This document shows positions 32,991 to 45,109 of a DNA stretch of 64,000 nt, in pieces. How positions within the stretch are numbered: position 1 is the stretch's first letter; the number at the start of each line of letters is the position of its first letter. The stretch comes from Acanthococcus lagerstroemiae (Eukaryota; Arthropoda; Insecta; Hemiptera; Eriococcidae), in assembly GCA_031841125.1 (NCBI GenBank), contig CM063110.1, positions 58,999,946 through 59,063,945 on the forward strand, in the 5' to 3' direction. A program made the translations under genes and the position numbers. Below the pieces are notes generated by a model. It was not told the origin of the DNA. It saw only the letters and a program-made list of their open reading frames with translations, and did not search any database.

Positions 32991-34524
32991 GGAGCTTGTT
33001 CTGTTCAGTCCCCAGGGCCCACGCTGTGGACCCCGCTATTCATCATCGATCAAACGGTAACGACTCTCGATAGCTTGATTAGCCATCCGACCTCACGACA
33101 TTAACTGGCGCCCAAAACAAAAGGAATCCAAGCAGTCAAATCTACATCTTTATTTACAACCACGAACATCTATCACAGATCAAGCATCGTTAAACTGGCC
33201 TGGAAACGGACGGTCCTGCATCTGGCAGCTACAAAAAACCAACAAAAGAAAACGTAAATATTCATTACCTTACAACGTATAAGTCATTACGTATTACGCA
33301 TAAAAATGCTAAACTAACAACGCTCGTACTATTTATTCGCTTCCGCTTCAGACCTTCGTTCCGAAATCGGTGGTAATTTCTTTCCTTCTCCCCATCCCCA
33401 TCATCCACCACAAATCTTATGGCTACCTTAACGAAAAAAGAGACCATTTATAGGATTTATGGACTTTTGAAAAAAGACGTCGACAAAATTACTGACCAAA
33501 TAAAACTCCCAAAAGCCACAACTCTTGACTAGGGAAGAACCACTCTGAAAGTCAATGTTTTAAGATACCCCGAAGCCCATTGCCACTGGAAGAAAACCCT
33601 AGCCGAATTTCAGTTATTAGAGAAGGCTCTTACAAGACCCAACCTCACCAAAGAAGACGAATTTTTACAAGGGAAACTCAACCTCCCAAAACGCTCCGAC
33701 TTGACTGAACTCCGCAAAGACTAAAAGAAACTTATCGAAACCGCGCCAGAAAATCACAGGCAGGCAAGGGAAGTATACTTCTCAGAAGAAGTTCGTAGAC
33801 TAGAAATCCTAATCCATAAAATTCAGAGCGAATTAACTTCACCCAAAGGAACAACAAAAGAAACATCTAAGGGAATATCTTCCAAAGGAACTAAAGGAAC
33901 TGTTAACGTTACAACCATAGCAACCCCCTACAACCCCAAAACCCAACTCATCCAAGGGTGGTACCTAGCTCCATACAATCCAACCAAAAAACGAAGACAT
34001 GGCAGAAAACCTATTAGGTTCAGAAATACCCCGCACACTAGGGGTTATAGTCGTCGACGGCTCAGACACCGCCGCGAAAGACGTCTATAATTTTCTTGAG
34101 AATTTTGAGCTCACATCAGAGATCCATAAGTGGAGCGAAGAAAAAAAAAGACCCAAATGCTACCCGTATATCTCACCAGACCTTGCCCTAAGCTTCTACA
34201 TTACGGCCATGAAATCAACCCCCAAACCCACATGGCCCGAGTTGAAAAAACTTCTAATTGATAAACTCGGCACAGAACACGACTTTCTTGTAATTTAATT
34301 GAATGACCGAATCCAAAGAGAAGGGGAAAATACCCCGACCTACTTCAACCAAATTATTTCCTTATGCCGAAAGGTGGACTCGGACACGCCGGAGAAACAA
34401 ATCTGCCACCATGTATTAAAAGGTCTAGGGGCTTGTTCTCATCAGCCCCCTGGGCCCACGCTGTTCATCGTTGATCAACGGTAAAGAATCTTGATAGCCC
34501 GAGAGGCCATCCGACTTCACAACT
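32991..34524 (+). mobile_element. defective Ty3/Gypsy-like LTR retrotransposon, copy A
   Basis: About 32991-33104 is the 3' part of a 5' LTR. It is followed by TGGCGCCCAAAAC, a primer-binding site of the tRNA-Lys-like TGGCGCC type. A gag-like region then runs about 33420-34425. The first part reads KDVDKITDQIKLPKATT and onward, with stops. From 33999 a frame starting MAENLLGSEIPRTLGVIVVD carries a capsid-like block, with WSEEKKRPKCYPYISPDLAL then W.ELKKLLIDKLG near residues 45-95. One stop interrupts it at about 34296. At about 34427 the gag sequence jumps directly into LTR-like sequence ('gggcttgttctcatcagccc', matching 32991 onward) that ends near 34524. All of protease, RT and integrase is missing. 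Confidence 0.75.
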
Positions 34525-34539
34525 ATGCATTTTTACTGA

Positions 34540-34628
34540 AAAATTACGCCTTTCGGATTATCTGACTTTTTCGTTATCTGACCTCCTCTGAGCCCCGATT
34601 AGGTCGGATAATCGGGAGACTACTGTAG
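34540..34628 (-). mobile_element. terminus of a pogo/Tigger-like element
   Basis: In reverse complement this starts ACAGTAGTCTCCCGATTATC, then CGACCTAATCGGGG, and repeats 'cagataa' words. This resembles the CAGTAGxCTC.CGATTATCCG termini of pogo-type elements. Only one end is present. Confidence 0.5.
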
Positions 34629-34639
34629 AAAAGTATTCT

Positions 34640-35400
34640 GTTAAAGCGAATTTTGTAGTAGGAAACCCAGAACTTGATACATTTCTATTTCTAAGAAGCA
34701 TTATTTTAGAGCACTCCTATTTTTCCCTATAATTTACGAAAGTCGGAAAATATTTCCTTACAGACAAACATGAGAGAAGCACTGCATTAGAATCATCACA
34801 AAAGTATCCACTCACACTCAGTTTTGAAATAAGATTTCCAGAGAGATGTCTATTTACATCTTGGAAAAGCATTCTGACACCGAAATCTCACTTCCTACAA
34901 CGCACTATAGAATTTTAGAAAAAATTGTTTGTGGAGATAACCCACTTCCTCCTACAATGTACCTGGTTCCGGAAAAATGTTTGCAAGGGCCGTATATGAT
35001 AGACACTCAGCTGTGAGGTCATTATGAAAATTAATTCCACAACTTGAGACTTGTAGTAGGAACCCTTGAATAATGTACACTCATGTCTACTAAAACGATG
35101 CTATTGCAGAAGTCTTACTTCCTACTACTGAAAAATCTTCTCGAGAACGTATAAGTTTGCCACTCAGCTATGAGGTCAGCATAAAATTATTTCTTCAACT
35201 TGACTCCTATCGTAGTGGTCTTAGCACCATATACACTTACATCTTTGAAATGCATCAGGTGGAGAAAACCTATTTCCTACTAAAATACACAGTGAACCGA
35301 ATACATTTTTCCAAGGACGTACCTGCTAGTCCTTCAGCTTTAGGATTTGAATAAATTATTTTCTCAAGATGAGTTCTGCAGTAGGAGTACTTCCGGCATT
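34640..35400. repeat. diverged tandem array, period roughly 155-190 bp
   Basis: Units share 'cactcagctatgaggtca' (near 35007 and 35161, weaker near 34815 and 35333) and 'gtagtaggaa' (near 34652, 35055 and 35380). Confidence 0.5.
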
Positions 35401-35419
35401 CACAAACATGTTATTATAA

Positions 35420-35480
35420 TCAGTGAAAGTACCTAAACATTCCCCTACGGATAGAACATTCTGCCACTGAAAGCGTGAAG
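35420..35480 (+). repeat. short dispersed repeat (pair with 31105-31180)
   Basis: 'atcagtgaaagtacctaaac' and 'gatagaacattctgccactg' correspond to 'atcaatgaaactgaac' and 'gatggaacattctcgccact' at 31.1 kb. Confidence 0.5.
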
Positions 35481-35699
35481 CCAAGAAATGTACGCAATTA
35501 AGGCTAAATTAGAGATACTTCAAGCAAAACATTTTCGCACATTAGAATAGTAACATATACAAATTTGCCTAAATAAATCAACAAGTAACAAAGTACATTC
35601 GAAATTAAGCCAAGTTGTAAATTATATACCTTTCGGGGGCCGGTTACCCGCACGGAATGGCAACTAGATCGGTGCTATCCTACAGCACCTGCTTGGCAG

Positions 35700-37345
35700 C
35701 CATCATCGCAAAGGCTATAACCACGTCACGACATGACTGGCATCCGAATCAAAAAGGAATCCAGCAATTCAACAAACAAACTTTATTTATAAACCGAAAA
35801 TACATCAGTCGAGAATCAGGCATCATCGAAGTGACCCGGAAGCGGTTTGTTTCTAAGGTCCAGCGCTCGACGGCTGAAGAAATCAACAAACAGAAAACGT
35901 AAATATGTATTAATTATCGTGAAACCTCATAAGTCAATAGATATTACACATAAAACGATACACTAACAACACTTTATCATCTATTCGCTAGGGGTCTGGT
36001 TGGCCGAGTGGATACTGCGTTGGTCTCGGAATCCGGAGGTCCCGGGTTCGAGCCCACGTAGCAACTCGCCAGATTTCGATCTAGGCCAGTTTTTCGGCCA
36101 GAAGGGAAGAGGGCTAAGACAGCCCTAACAGCTTCCTCGACGTCTCTGAGGTAATGCTCAAAAAGGCGGATTCCAGGGCTCGGGCTGAGAGCAAAACGCC
36201 CCCCCCCCTATTCTGACGCAGGCCCATTCGAGGCGTTTCCGGAATGGGGGTGCGGTGTCCCGGGGCCAATTTGGCATCGTGCATTGCCATACGCCCTTCC
36301 GTCATTGATTATCTATTCGCTTCCGCTTTCTATTTTCTTCTTTTATCGAACTCGATGGTGCGTCACGTCTCAAGTTTTCATTTTATTTACCCCCCCTCCC
36401 CCGCAACCCTTATACTCATTTTAGCAAAAAAGAAATCAACTGCCCGGATTTATAGCCTTTGAGAAGAGGACGTCGATAAAATTATCGATCAGATATAATT
36501 ACCCCAGGTTAATAACACTCACGATCAAAGAAGGGCCGGCCGCACTTAGAGAATATTTTTCAAAATACCCAGAAGCGCACTGTCACTGAAAAAAAGTTCT
36601 TACCGATTCCAACTATCAGGAAAGGCCCTTACACGATCCAATCTGGATTGGATAGCTAACCTCAACAAGGGGGACCTAGAATTTTTACAAGGAAAACTCA
36701 ACCTTCCAAAATGCTCCGACTGGAGTGAACTGCGCACAGATCTAGAAGCTCTTATCGACTCTGCACCTAAGAACCATAAACAGGCAAAAGAGGCATCCAA
36801 GGGGACATCTAATCCCCAAAAACAAAGATTAGGAACCTCCTGCTCCAAAAATAATATCAAACCTCCTGAAGGAATCCAAAAAGCAATCGACGTCAAAACT
36901 ATAAGAACCCCCCTAGACCAACATCACTCTAGGGAACCAGCACAGAATCCCACAAGTCAAACCGAACGCGGAGAAATGGCAGAAAATCGAATAGCACCAG
37001 AAATCCCCCTGCACATAGGGTGTTATAGTAGCAGAAAACTCGACGGTATAGATAAATCCTTAAAAGACATTTATAACATTTTAGGGAAACTTCGAACTTG
37101 TGGCCGAAATCCACAAGTGGGATGACCCAAAGAAACTCTAAATGTTACCCGTAGACTATACCTTACAGACCTCGTCTTAAGCTTTTACATTACGACAATA
37201 AAATCGATCCCAAAGCCTACATGGTCCGAATTAAAAACACTTCTCATTGACAAATTTGGTACGAAACACGACCTTCTCGTCATTCAGCTAAACGACCGTA
37301 TCCAGAAAGAAAGTGAAAGCACACCCACTGATCTCGAACAAAAGG
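35700..37345 (+). mobile_element. defective Ty3/Gypsy-like element, copy B, split by a SINE
   Basis: 'cgacatgactggcatccgaa', then 'aaaaaggaatccagcaattc' (about 35730-35770), aligns with the LTR end and primer-binding site of copy A. The leader before gag also aligns ('ctatttattcgcttccgctt' type). The gag-like blocks recur with stops and frameshifts: KGDLEFLQGKLNLPKCSDW, then GEMAENRIAPEIP, then LVLSFYITTIKSIPKPTW and LLVIQLNDRIQKES (to about 37340). The SINE at 35990-36310 interrupts the leader. No pol is recognisable downstream. Confidence 0.7.
35990..36310 (+). mobile_element. tRNA-derived SINE, copy 3 (long, composite tail)
   Basis: Head and body are as in the other copies: TTGGCCGAGTGG, then GGGTTCGAGCCC, then 'gctaagacagccctaacagc'. 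After 'gagagcaaaa' it does not end in the A-rich tail. A C-run and about 110 bp follow, and part of these match 23072-23123. An 11-bp duplication ATCTATTCGCT (35979-35989 and 36311-36321) brackets the whole 321 bp, so head and extra tail inserted as one unit. Confidence 0.88.
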
Positions 37346-40300
37346 CACGCAGAAAAACTCGAAGATACAGAAAATTCAAAATTTAAAAATCGGTAAGCCA
37401 GAAAATCAGGAATCTACTTCAAAAGCTTCGAGCCATGAAGCGAAATTATAAAGTCTATATTTTGATCGTGGTTTGGTTCATTCGAGATGGCGTTCTCCTA
37501 AATAAATGTTTCTTGGAAATGGTAGGACCAAATGCGGACGATCTGGGGATCCAGACGTGGATCATCGCGGGTGAAAGAAGCTGAGAAACGGTCTTGTTGT
37601 CGTAAATTAATAATTTAGTAATTGGGTATCGAATGTATTTCAGAGTGCAGGTATGGTATGACGGCGTGGATGAGTCGAATACGTGCGGAAACGTCGGTGG
37701 GGAGATATACGCGATGTTCATGTTCTGTCCTTGTCTTGAGGGCATGCGGCCTGTGAGTTTGGAAATCGTCAACGACGAGAGTCATCGACGCGAAAATATG
37801 ATCGAATATAATGTATAGACGTTCAAGGTCTTCTGCAGCCGATAGATTCCGGGACATATGAAATTTAGTTGATATGGATAACACTTTCTTTTTAAACGAA
37901 AACGGTCAGGTAAAGGACAATGCGACGTCAGCCGGATGGCATGAGAAAAAGAAACCTTCGAGAGACGAGAAAGTGAATTTCGATTCACGACAAGAAGTCA
38001 ATATAATTACTCTACTCGCGATACTTCGTTTCCTCACCAGAAAAATTATAAAATCGAAAAGAACTCCCCCGGCCTCCTCTTCATATTTTTTCTCCTCCTC
38101 TCTGCCTTTCACACGCACACTTAGCTCAGAATAGCCTGATAAGCAAAAATCCCAGGGAACTTTCACAGGTATACAAGCATAACTTATAATATCAAGTATA
38201 AGATTAGTAATTCTAGATATTGTGACAATGTTCACGAGCTATGTTAACTAATACATTTTTTCATTTATTCAGTAGATATTAACATTATGCATCTTCCGCA
38301 CAGTCAACGAAAACGGCACTGCGACTTCGGCGCCTCGTAAGACATAGTTTCTTATAATATCGACACTGTATGGAATAAAGAATGCCATTCAGGAAACCAC
38401 ACGACAGACGTTTTCTATATAACCACGGAAAAATGTCTCGCCAAAAACAAAAAAACGAGGGGATACTAGCCTGATAATGCGGCTGGCAGTTGATTTTTGG
38501 ACGCCAGTGAAATCTGCTCTAACAGCTTGAAATGAACCTATAGCATAATATCGCAGAGTCAATAATTCATCTCCGGGAGAGATAGCATGATTCCTATGTC
38601 ACAGTATCATTACATAGTGCATTAATAAGTAATACGTACAGTTTTCACTTTTCTGTCCAACATACTAACTTGTTGTCCAGAGTGCAATACATTCGAAAAT
38701 CTGTCCCAAAATAAAACGGACTGTCCTTCAAAAAACCGAAACCGCTGAAGAAACTCATTGGCTCTCTATTTTACAAAATAATTTGACCGTTCTCGAAAAA
38801 TTCTACCGCGTCGTAGAAACGCCATCATTATAGCTAACTCCCTGAAATAGTTGTCGTCCGTTAAATTTTCCTCTTCATCCACCAACATCATTTTATCATT
38901 TCTAATTCCATCTAGAAGTATGTTATCCATTAATAATTATACAAGGTTTTATTATCATAGAATCATGGAAATTCTGCTCATTGTACTTACCAATTTCTTT
39001 ACAAAAGCAGCCGGCCAAATTAATTTTTACGAAATAATAAAATTCCAGAAAATATTTCGACGCCATACTTACGTATTGGCGGTGATATCCTTTTATCATT
39101 CTTTCGTGTTTAATGTTTTCTAGATATCACGAAAACGTGCAATAACCATATTCAATGTTCGTCTGCGAAAAAAGACTGTTTGCACGGTTATTTTAGGATC
39201 TTTTTCTTTTACATATTGACCAGCTCTATTCTTGGGGCTTGGCGCTTGGCGTTAGCGTCTTGTCTTCACGTTAGTAGAAGACTGCAGCATGCAGCACCAT
39301 TCAGGACTGGCGCTACCGGGACCGGCAAGAGAAGTTGTGTCATGGCCGTCATGGTCAATTTTCTGTACATTTAAAATTAAGAATTTTAAAATATTTAGTG
39401 AATTAATTATTATTTGTTCGTCACACTAATGTTGTTCCTATTAAATTTCAGCTATTACTCCATCAATGGGCTAGCATCTTTTCCAGTTTACCTTAACGGA
39501 TATGTATTTGAAGAGTAGAGGTAGGATTGTTACGTTTAGTCGACTGGATGTAAGTAATCTGGATCAATACTTCATTAATTGCATTTATTTTATCAGTGCT
39601 ACGAATTAGTCGTAATTTTAATGTTTTATACGTTTACTGTAGGTCTCGTATTTCGAAGTCCGACATTCTGCCGCTTGAAGACGGAAATCCGGTATAAATC
39701 AAGTTCCGACCGGTATCATTTTGGGGAAAATCGAAAAATGTCGAGACCTCGCCGTCTGGTGAGGGTTTCAAATCATATTTATAGATTATTGAATTGGTAC
39801 CTTTCTTCTGGAATGTAAGGAAACTGAAATGCTTACATATGGTGACTGAAATAGCACATGTTCTTCAGTTTTCGAATGGTTTCCCCTTCGATTACTGGTG
39901 CCTGTTCCATTGTGATTTAAGTAAGTGATTACGCACTTAGAATTCACCTTCAAGATAACTTGTCTTACTGTACACATCAAGGTTGTCACATTAATAGCTT
40001 TACATCCTAGGTATTACAGAGATGTTATTCGACAATGTTCAAATTCCAGGTAACGATAACCGAGGTTACCACAATTGCAGCTTTCCCGGTCAGTATTCGA
40101 TGTCTGATTTCAAATTTATCCTGGTTATTCGCCGTTGTTCTTTCGTCAGAAAAATCGCAACTGGATAGAAGAAAATGGAACAAATGGTTGCTGTAAAGGT
40201 TTTAAAAAATGCTCGTGATTGGGGTAGTGTGGTATGTAATGTTCAAGTTAAAATGAGGGTGTAAGACTAGGAAAATACTTGAGTTTTCGTTCATTCAGTT

Positions 40301-42410
40301 ACACGAGTAGACGTACGGAATGGTAGAAGACTATCTGTTGTATCTTGGAAATGTGATCATTGTACATCGTGGTAAGCAACAAGTTATTGGTGAGTAGTTT
40401 CACTTGAAGGCGTTGATTAGCTTAATATCCAACTTTCCGATATTAACTGTTTCGTTGTATTTTAGGGCCAGTATTGGTTATGTCCGATCATGGGATGTTC
40501 CTAGGGTAGCAGAATCGGCACTGACGGAGTTTTTGCAAGAAACTAAGTTCACATTAAACTAAAGATTACGATTGGTAGATGTACGAAATTACCGTTAAGA
40601 AATAAATGCCATGAAGTGAAAATGAAATCGCATTCATTGCGAATGACGTGATTCGTAATGGATTATTCTAATATTACGTCTTACTGAAGATAAATTTTAT
40701 GATACAGACCTTAATATATGGATCTCCGAAGAGATTTATGTCAGAGATTGATACATCGAATGACAATTGTGAAGAAGAATCAGATTGATCGTACGTACGT
40801 GAAGCAATATTGATCTAGAAACTTTGTTATTATTCCTCGGTTACCTTTAGTTCTGAGTACAGGTTTACTAAATCATACTTTAGGGAATGGAAGAAGTGAG
40901 AAGGGGTTTTTTTATCAGAGGACTCATTGCGAGAAGACTTTGTTTTTAGACTAGTCTGGCACTGCTTCGGATATTGAAGTTTCGTGAAGATGAAGCGATC
41001 GAAGTTTCATGAAGATGGAGCGATCGACTGTACTTACCAAAAAAGTCGTTCGTTAGCCTTTTTACTCTGTCTTTCTCTCTTATGCTAGTTTTAATTTTGT
41101 CAACTCGGAAAACATTTTGGAGTAATTAAGTTAAGAAGTTGGCTCTCGAGTTTTCATTACTTTTGTACAATGAATCCAACTGTTTTACGGCTCTGGTGAT
41201 CGTTTGTGGGGGTGGTTTCCATCGTCTATTCGCTGCTAGTTCTCAATGCCAGATATTTATCCAGAATCGTTGTTCTGTATCTTTGAATTCTATTTACATT
41301 GGAATGATGTGTACTGAGGTTTAAGTTTTTTCGAATATGGAGTTTATAGTATGTAATTTTGAAATACCCGCACCGAGTTTGCTTGGGTGCATTACGCAGA
41401 CGTATTGTTACGCATCACTTCTTGAATGTCATTTTCTCTAATTAAGAGAGTGGAAGTCAGTACAGTTATGTAGAAGCACTCGATCTCACTGATTAATCGT
41501 CATCTTTCACAGAATTTCTTCAGAGTACTTGCAATATCGAATCTAACTGAAATGCTGTAATGCTGAAACAGTGCCTTCCATACCAATGAATCTGTGAAAG
41601 TTTCAGCTATCTGCAGGAAAGTGAAATAGAGCTCGAGGGTGCGTGTACTGTCGAAGTTACCAAAGGTTTCAATCAGTTTGCTTGTACCTATATGTACTCA
41701 GAAACAGTGTTTATGATTTCAAGATGATAACAGATACCAGGTCCCTTTAATCAGAACAAGAATATTTCGGTATCCAAGAATATATCGATATTACACTGTT
41801 TATCCGCTGCCTCAGTCATCTTGTTTCAGTTCAGATGGCCTGTGTATTCTTATGATTCCCCTAACATGAAATTTGTTGAAAGAGGTTTTTGTACAATGAG
41901 GATGTTTTGGTGGTGTTCTGAACTGTACAGTTGTGTTAATCGGCATTAGTTATAAGATTAGGGAACTGAACAAGGCTTCGTGTAATAAAATACCGAAATT
42001 TTCGAGTATAGTATACTTGGTTTGCGAAACGTAAACACAACATAAAATACACGGGTAATTTGAGTTACAACGATCCGAATTTTGAGGTAAATAGCCCGAA
42101 ATGCGTTTTCGATTCAGTTATTAAAAAAGTCCCTGTCCTCTACTAAGTGTATCAGTTTTTTTTTTCAAACATTTGGTTGCCCCGTGACCCAATCTCTGCC
42201 TGTACTCCCCCCCCCTCCCAAAAAAGTTACAGTAAAATAAAGTTACAGTACGTTTTCAATCAATTTGCCTATGAGACCACACGGTTACTCTCTTTTTTTA
42301 GAAATAGTAACATTCAAACCTTTTAACGTCTTAAAAATCTAGCCTCCCTCCTCTTTTGGGGAAACCTTCGGATTCGAAGGTATCTAGCCAGTTAGGCTGG
42401 TAGACAGATA
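37346..42410. other. no gene recognised (about 5 kb)
   Basis: Overlapping frames on both strands at 37455-37990 (up to 105 codons) have no recognisable motif. Beyond that there is no domain, terminal repeat or RNA gene that I can support, except a 25-bp tandem pair at 40976-41025. Confidence 0.5.
40976..41025. repeat. 25-bp tandem pair
   Basis: Two adjacent 25-bp units, 'gaagtttcgtgaagatgaag' plus 'cgatc' and the same with two base changes. Confidence 0.85.
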
Positions 42411-42421
42411 GTTAGCCTGAT

Positions 42422-42644
42422 GTAGGGGTCATGTTGGCCGAGTGGATAGCACGTTGGTTTCGGAATCCGGAGGCCCCGGGTTCGAGCGCCCGTATCAGCT
42501 TGCCAGATTTCGATCTAGGTCGGTTTTTCGGCCAGAAGGGAGGAGGGCTAAGACAGCCCTAATAGCTTCCCCAACGTCTCTGAGGTAATGCTCGAAAGGG
42601 CGGATATCAGGGCTTGGGGTGAGAGTTGATTAGAAAAGAAGACA
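42422..42644 (+). mobile_element. tRNA-derived SINE, copy 4
   Basis: A box TTGGCCGAGTGG, B box GGGTTCGAGCGC, body 'gctaagacagccctaatagc', tail 'attagaaaagaag'. Flanked by GTTAGCCTGAT (42411-42421) and GTCAGCCTGAT (42645-42655), a 10-of-11 target-site duplication. Confidence 0.9.
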
Positions 42645-42844
42645 GTCAGCCTGATACGCTGATAAACAGAAAAATTGACAGACCAGCCGCTGAATATAGC
42701 ACAATTTCAATTGCGTTGCGGCATGGGTTAATTTTTTTCGACTACAAATTTTTCTCGCTTCTTTTTTTTAAAGATAAAAATGAACTAAATTGAGGGGTCC
42801 TGCATACAAAATAAAAATAATTTTTTTACAGTAGTAAATTACGA

Positions 42845-42955
42845 CCACCCTTGTGTTAGGGTACTCCACTGAAGATGGCATAACAGCCGAAAGCGTTCTG
42901 GACTACAGAAGGAAGAAATTGTGAATTGGCACACTCCACGTACACAATCTAATAC
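42845..42955 (+). repeat. dispersed repeat also present at 8.6 kb
   Basis: 'gtactccactgaagatggca', then 'gccgaaagcg', then 'gaattggcacac'. See 8580-8660. Confidence 0.6.
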
Positions 42956-42959
42956 AGTT

Positions 42960-43590
42960 CAATCATTCAGTCTAGTCTAGTCTAGTCTAGTCCAATCAGT
43001 CGCAAGATTATTATACCATAGAAGGTTGGCCAGACGTGTAAGGCGCAAAGACGACAATGATATCACTGCAGTGCATATCATACAGGCTGCTTCCGGGAAT
43101 GTAGTTTTCTCCGATCTTTACTCATAATTGTTGCCCTCAACATATTTTTCTATTATTTTTACGACATACAACATTCATTTGGCTATCAAAAAAAAAAAAA
43201 AAAAAAACTGCTGCAAAAATTTAATTTTTCCATTACTTTCCTATGAAGTGAATTCCAGCACGGGTAGGGCGGGAAGAATTGTTGCTGGTTGTCTACCTAG
43301 TCTGGCCAACCCTTCTCTAGTTATAATGATCTTGAATCATCTGGTCTATTCTAGTTTATCTAGTATAGTTCAATCATTTAAACTGGTCTAGTCCAATCAA
43401 TCAGTCAGTCTAGTCTAGAGAGCAGCACAATATCAGTCAGCCTAGCATAGTTTGATCATTCAGTCTGCTCTAGCCCAAAATCAGTCAGTCAGTCTAGTAT
43501 AGTTGAATCATTCAATCTGGTTTAGTCCAATCAGTCAGTCTAGTCTAATCCAATCAGTCGATCTGGTCTAGTCAGTCAGTCCAGCGAACG
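42960..43590. repeat. CAGTCTAG-type simple tandem array, interrupted
   Basis: Pure TCTAG/AGTCTAG units occur at 42969-42992. From about 43330 to 43590 there are irregular 'caatcagtcagtctagtcta' units. About 330 bp of other sequence, including a 20-A run at about 43188-43206, separates the two parts. Confidence 0.8.
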
Positions 43591-43625
43591 CGTTATGGAC
43601 AACAGAAACAAAAAAGTGAATAGGC

Positions 43626-43781
43626 CAGTGCCGTATCCAGGAATATGGAGGGGGGTTGACTAACACATGGGGTTTCTAATGTTTCTGAGATCCGCATTCT
43701 CCTGAATTTTTAGGCGAACGGCCGTACCCTTGGTGGGGGGGGGTGTCTAGACCCCTCCCCTCCCCCTTGTATACGGCCCTG
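43626..43781. mobile_element. 156-bp hAT MITE with 8-bp target-site duplication
   Basis: The left end is CAGTGCCGTATCCAGG and the right end in reverse complement is CAGGGCCGTATACAAGG. The flanking octamers GAATAGGC (43618-43625) and GAATTGGC (43782-43789) differ at one base. G-run and C-run tracts lie next to the ends. Confidence 0.82.
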
Positions 43782-43789
43782 GAATTGGC

Positions 43790-45105
43790 ACACCCTAAAA
43801 ACAAAATCTTTAATTTCTGTTACCGTTTTGTTGATTGATTAAACTTCCTCGAAAAGTTTACGCCAATCCGGTTCAAGTTCATCTTCACGTTATATATTTA
43901 AATATCGCTCACGTAGTTATATCCACAACTACAGTTGTGACGAGAAAGAACGTGCTAGCCTATTATCGTTATCGGATTCCTACAGTTACTTTATAGGTGT
44001 ATTATGTTTAACTTAACGTAAAAAAAAACGCCCGAATCGTACCCGATGAACCCGCGAATACACGCGCAGAACGTTCCGCTTATCTAATCGAACTTTTAAA
44101 CAAAAAATGCCACCGAAAAATTTCCCAACCCCTTCTCGCAATCGTATTTGACTGGCCTCATAAGAAGAAGAAAAAGAAGCGAGAGAATCAACTTTGTGAG
44201 GGGAGGAGCGCTTTCTAATGACTGCCCCGGGGGCGCATTTCACGTGAATCCGACTTAGTACATTCGAATTGCGTTCTTCAAGCACGAGTTCGAATGCATT
44301 GATCAAATTTCTCTAACCCGACTCGTAGATATTTCAAAAGGTCTCCCTGGCGTCGCACCCGTCCCATCAGTGACCGAACGGGGGAAATGAAGCTTTCGTG
44401 CCTCCAGGCGCTGTAACAGTTGTCCTAATCTAAGCCAGCGCAAACGCCGGGTAGACATGGCTCTACGGGATACACGGAACAGCACTCCTTTCGTAATATT
44501 GCGCGAAAAATTCCCATTAGCCTACATCCTTGTAATATCGTCGTTGCTACATGTGACGACGAAATCAGTGAGAATAAGAATACAACAAATATACAAAATA
44601 ATAGACTTGAATGTGATATTCGACTCGACTTTTCAAGCTCCGTGTGCTTGGTGTCGCAATATAGCTGTTAAATGCTCGAAAGCAGCATCGATATTCATAA
44701 GACCTTTTGACGAGTACGTCTCTCGTCATTAAGACCGGAATTTTGAATTTCGCTTTTAAGACGTCAAATTTGGTTGAAAATTTCATGCTCTGTTTCGTGA
44801 ATATATGAATATACGCTTTTCACGGCGTCTCTCAGTCTCTCTGTTTTTATTTCGACCGTATCATTTTCCTGCAGAGCTAGCGGCTTGCTTACTCCGATTC
44901 AACTCAGCACACTGTGGAAGCCCGCGAATTCAAAAGAACCAAAAACGATAATATTTATGTAGAAAGAAGTGAGCGTACAGCTCGTGAAAGCAATGAAAAA
45001 TAGTGCCCCTAAATGATTAAATTGCGTAAACCCCGCAGAACGTCATGACCATGCCCCTGATCAGAGCCGGAGAGTCGGCGCAGTGCAATGGTCAAAGATG
45101 TGGCT
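43790..45105. other. no gene recognised
   Basis: Somewhat richer in CpG at 44010-44470, but the short frames on both strands resemble no family. Nothing supported. Confidence 0.45.
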
Positions 45106-45109
45106 GGTA

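Noticed and set aside
37455..37990. A minus-strand gene of about 100-190 codons
   Set aside because: Overlapping frames of similar length occur on both strands, with no recognisable domain, start context or splice support.
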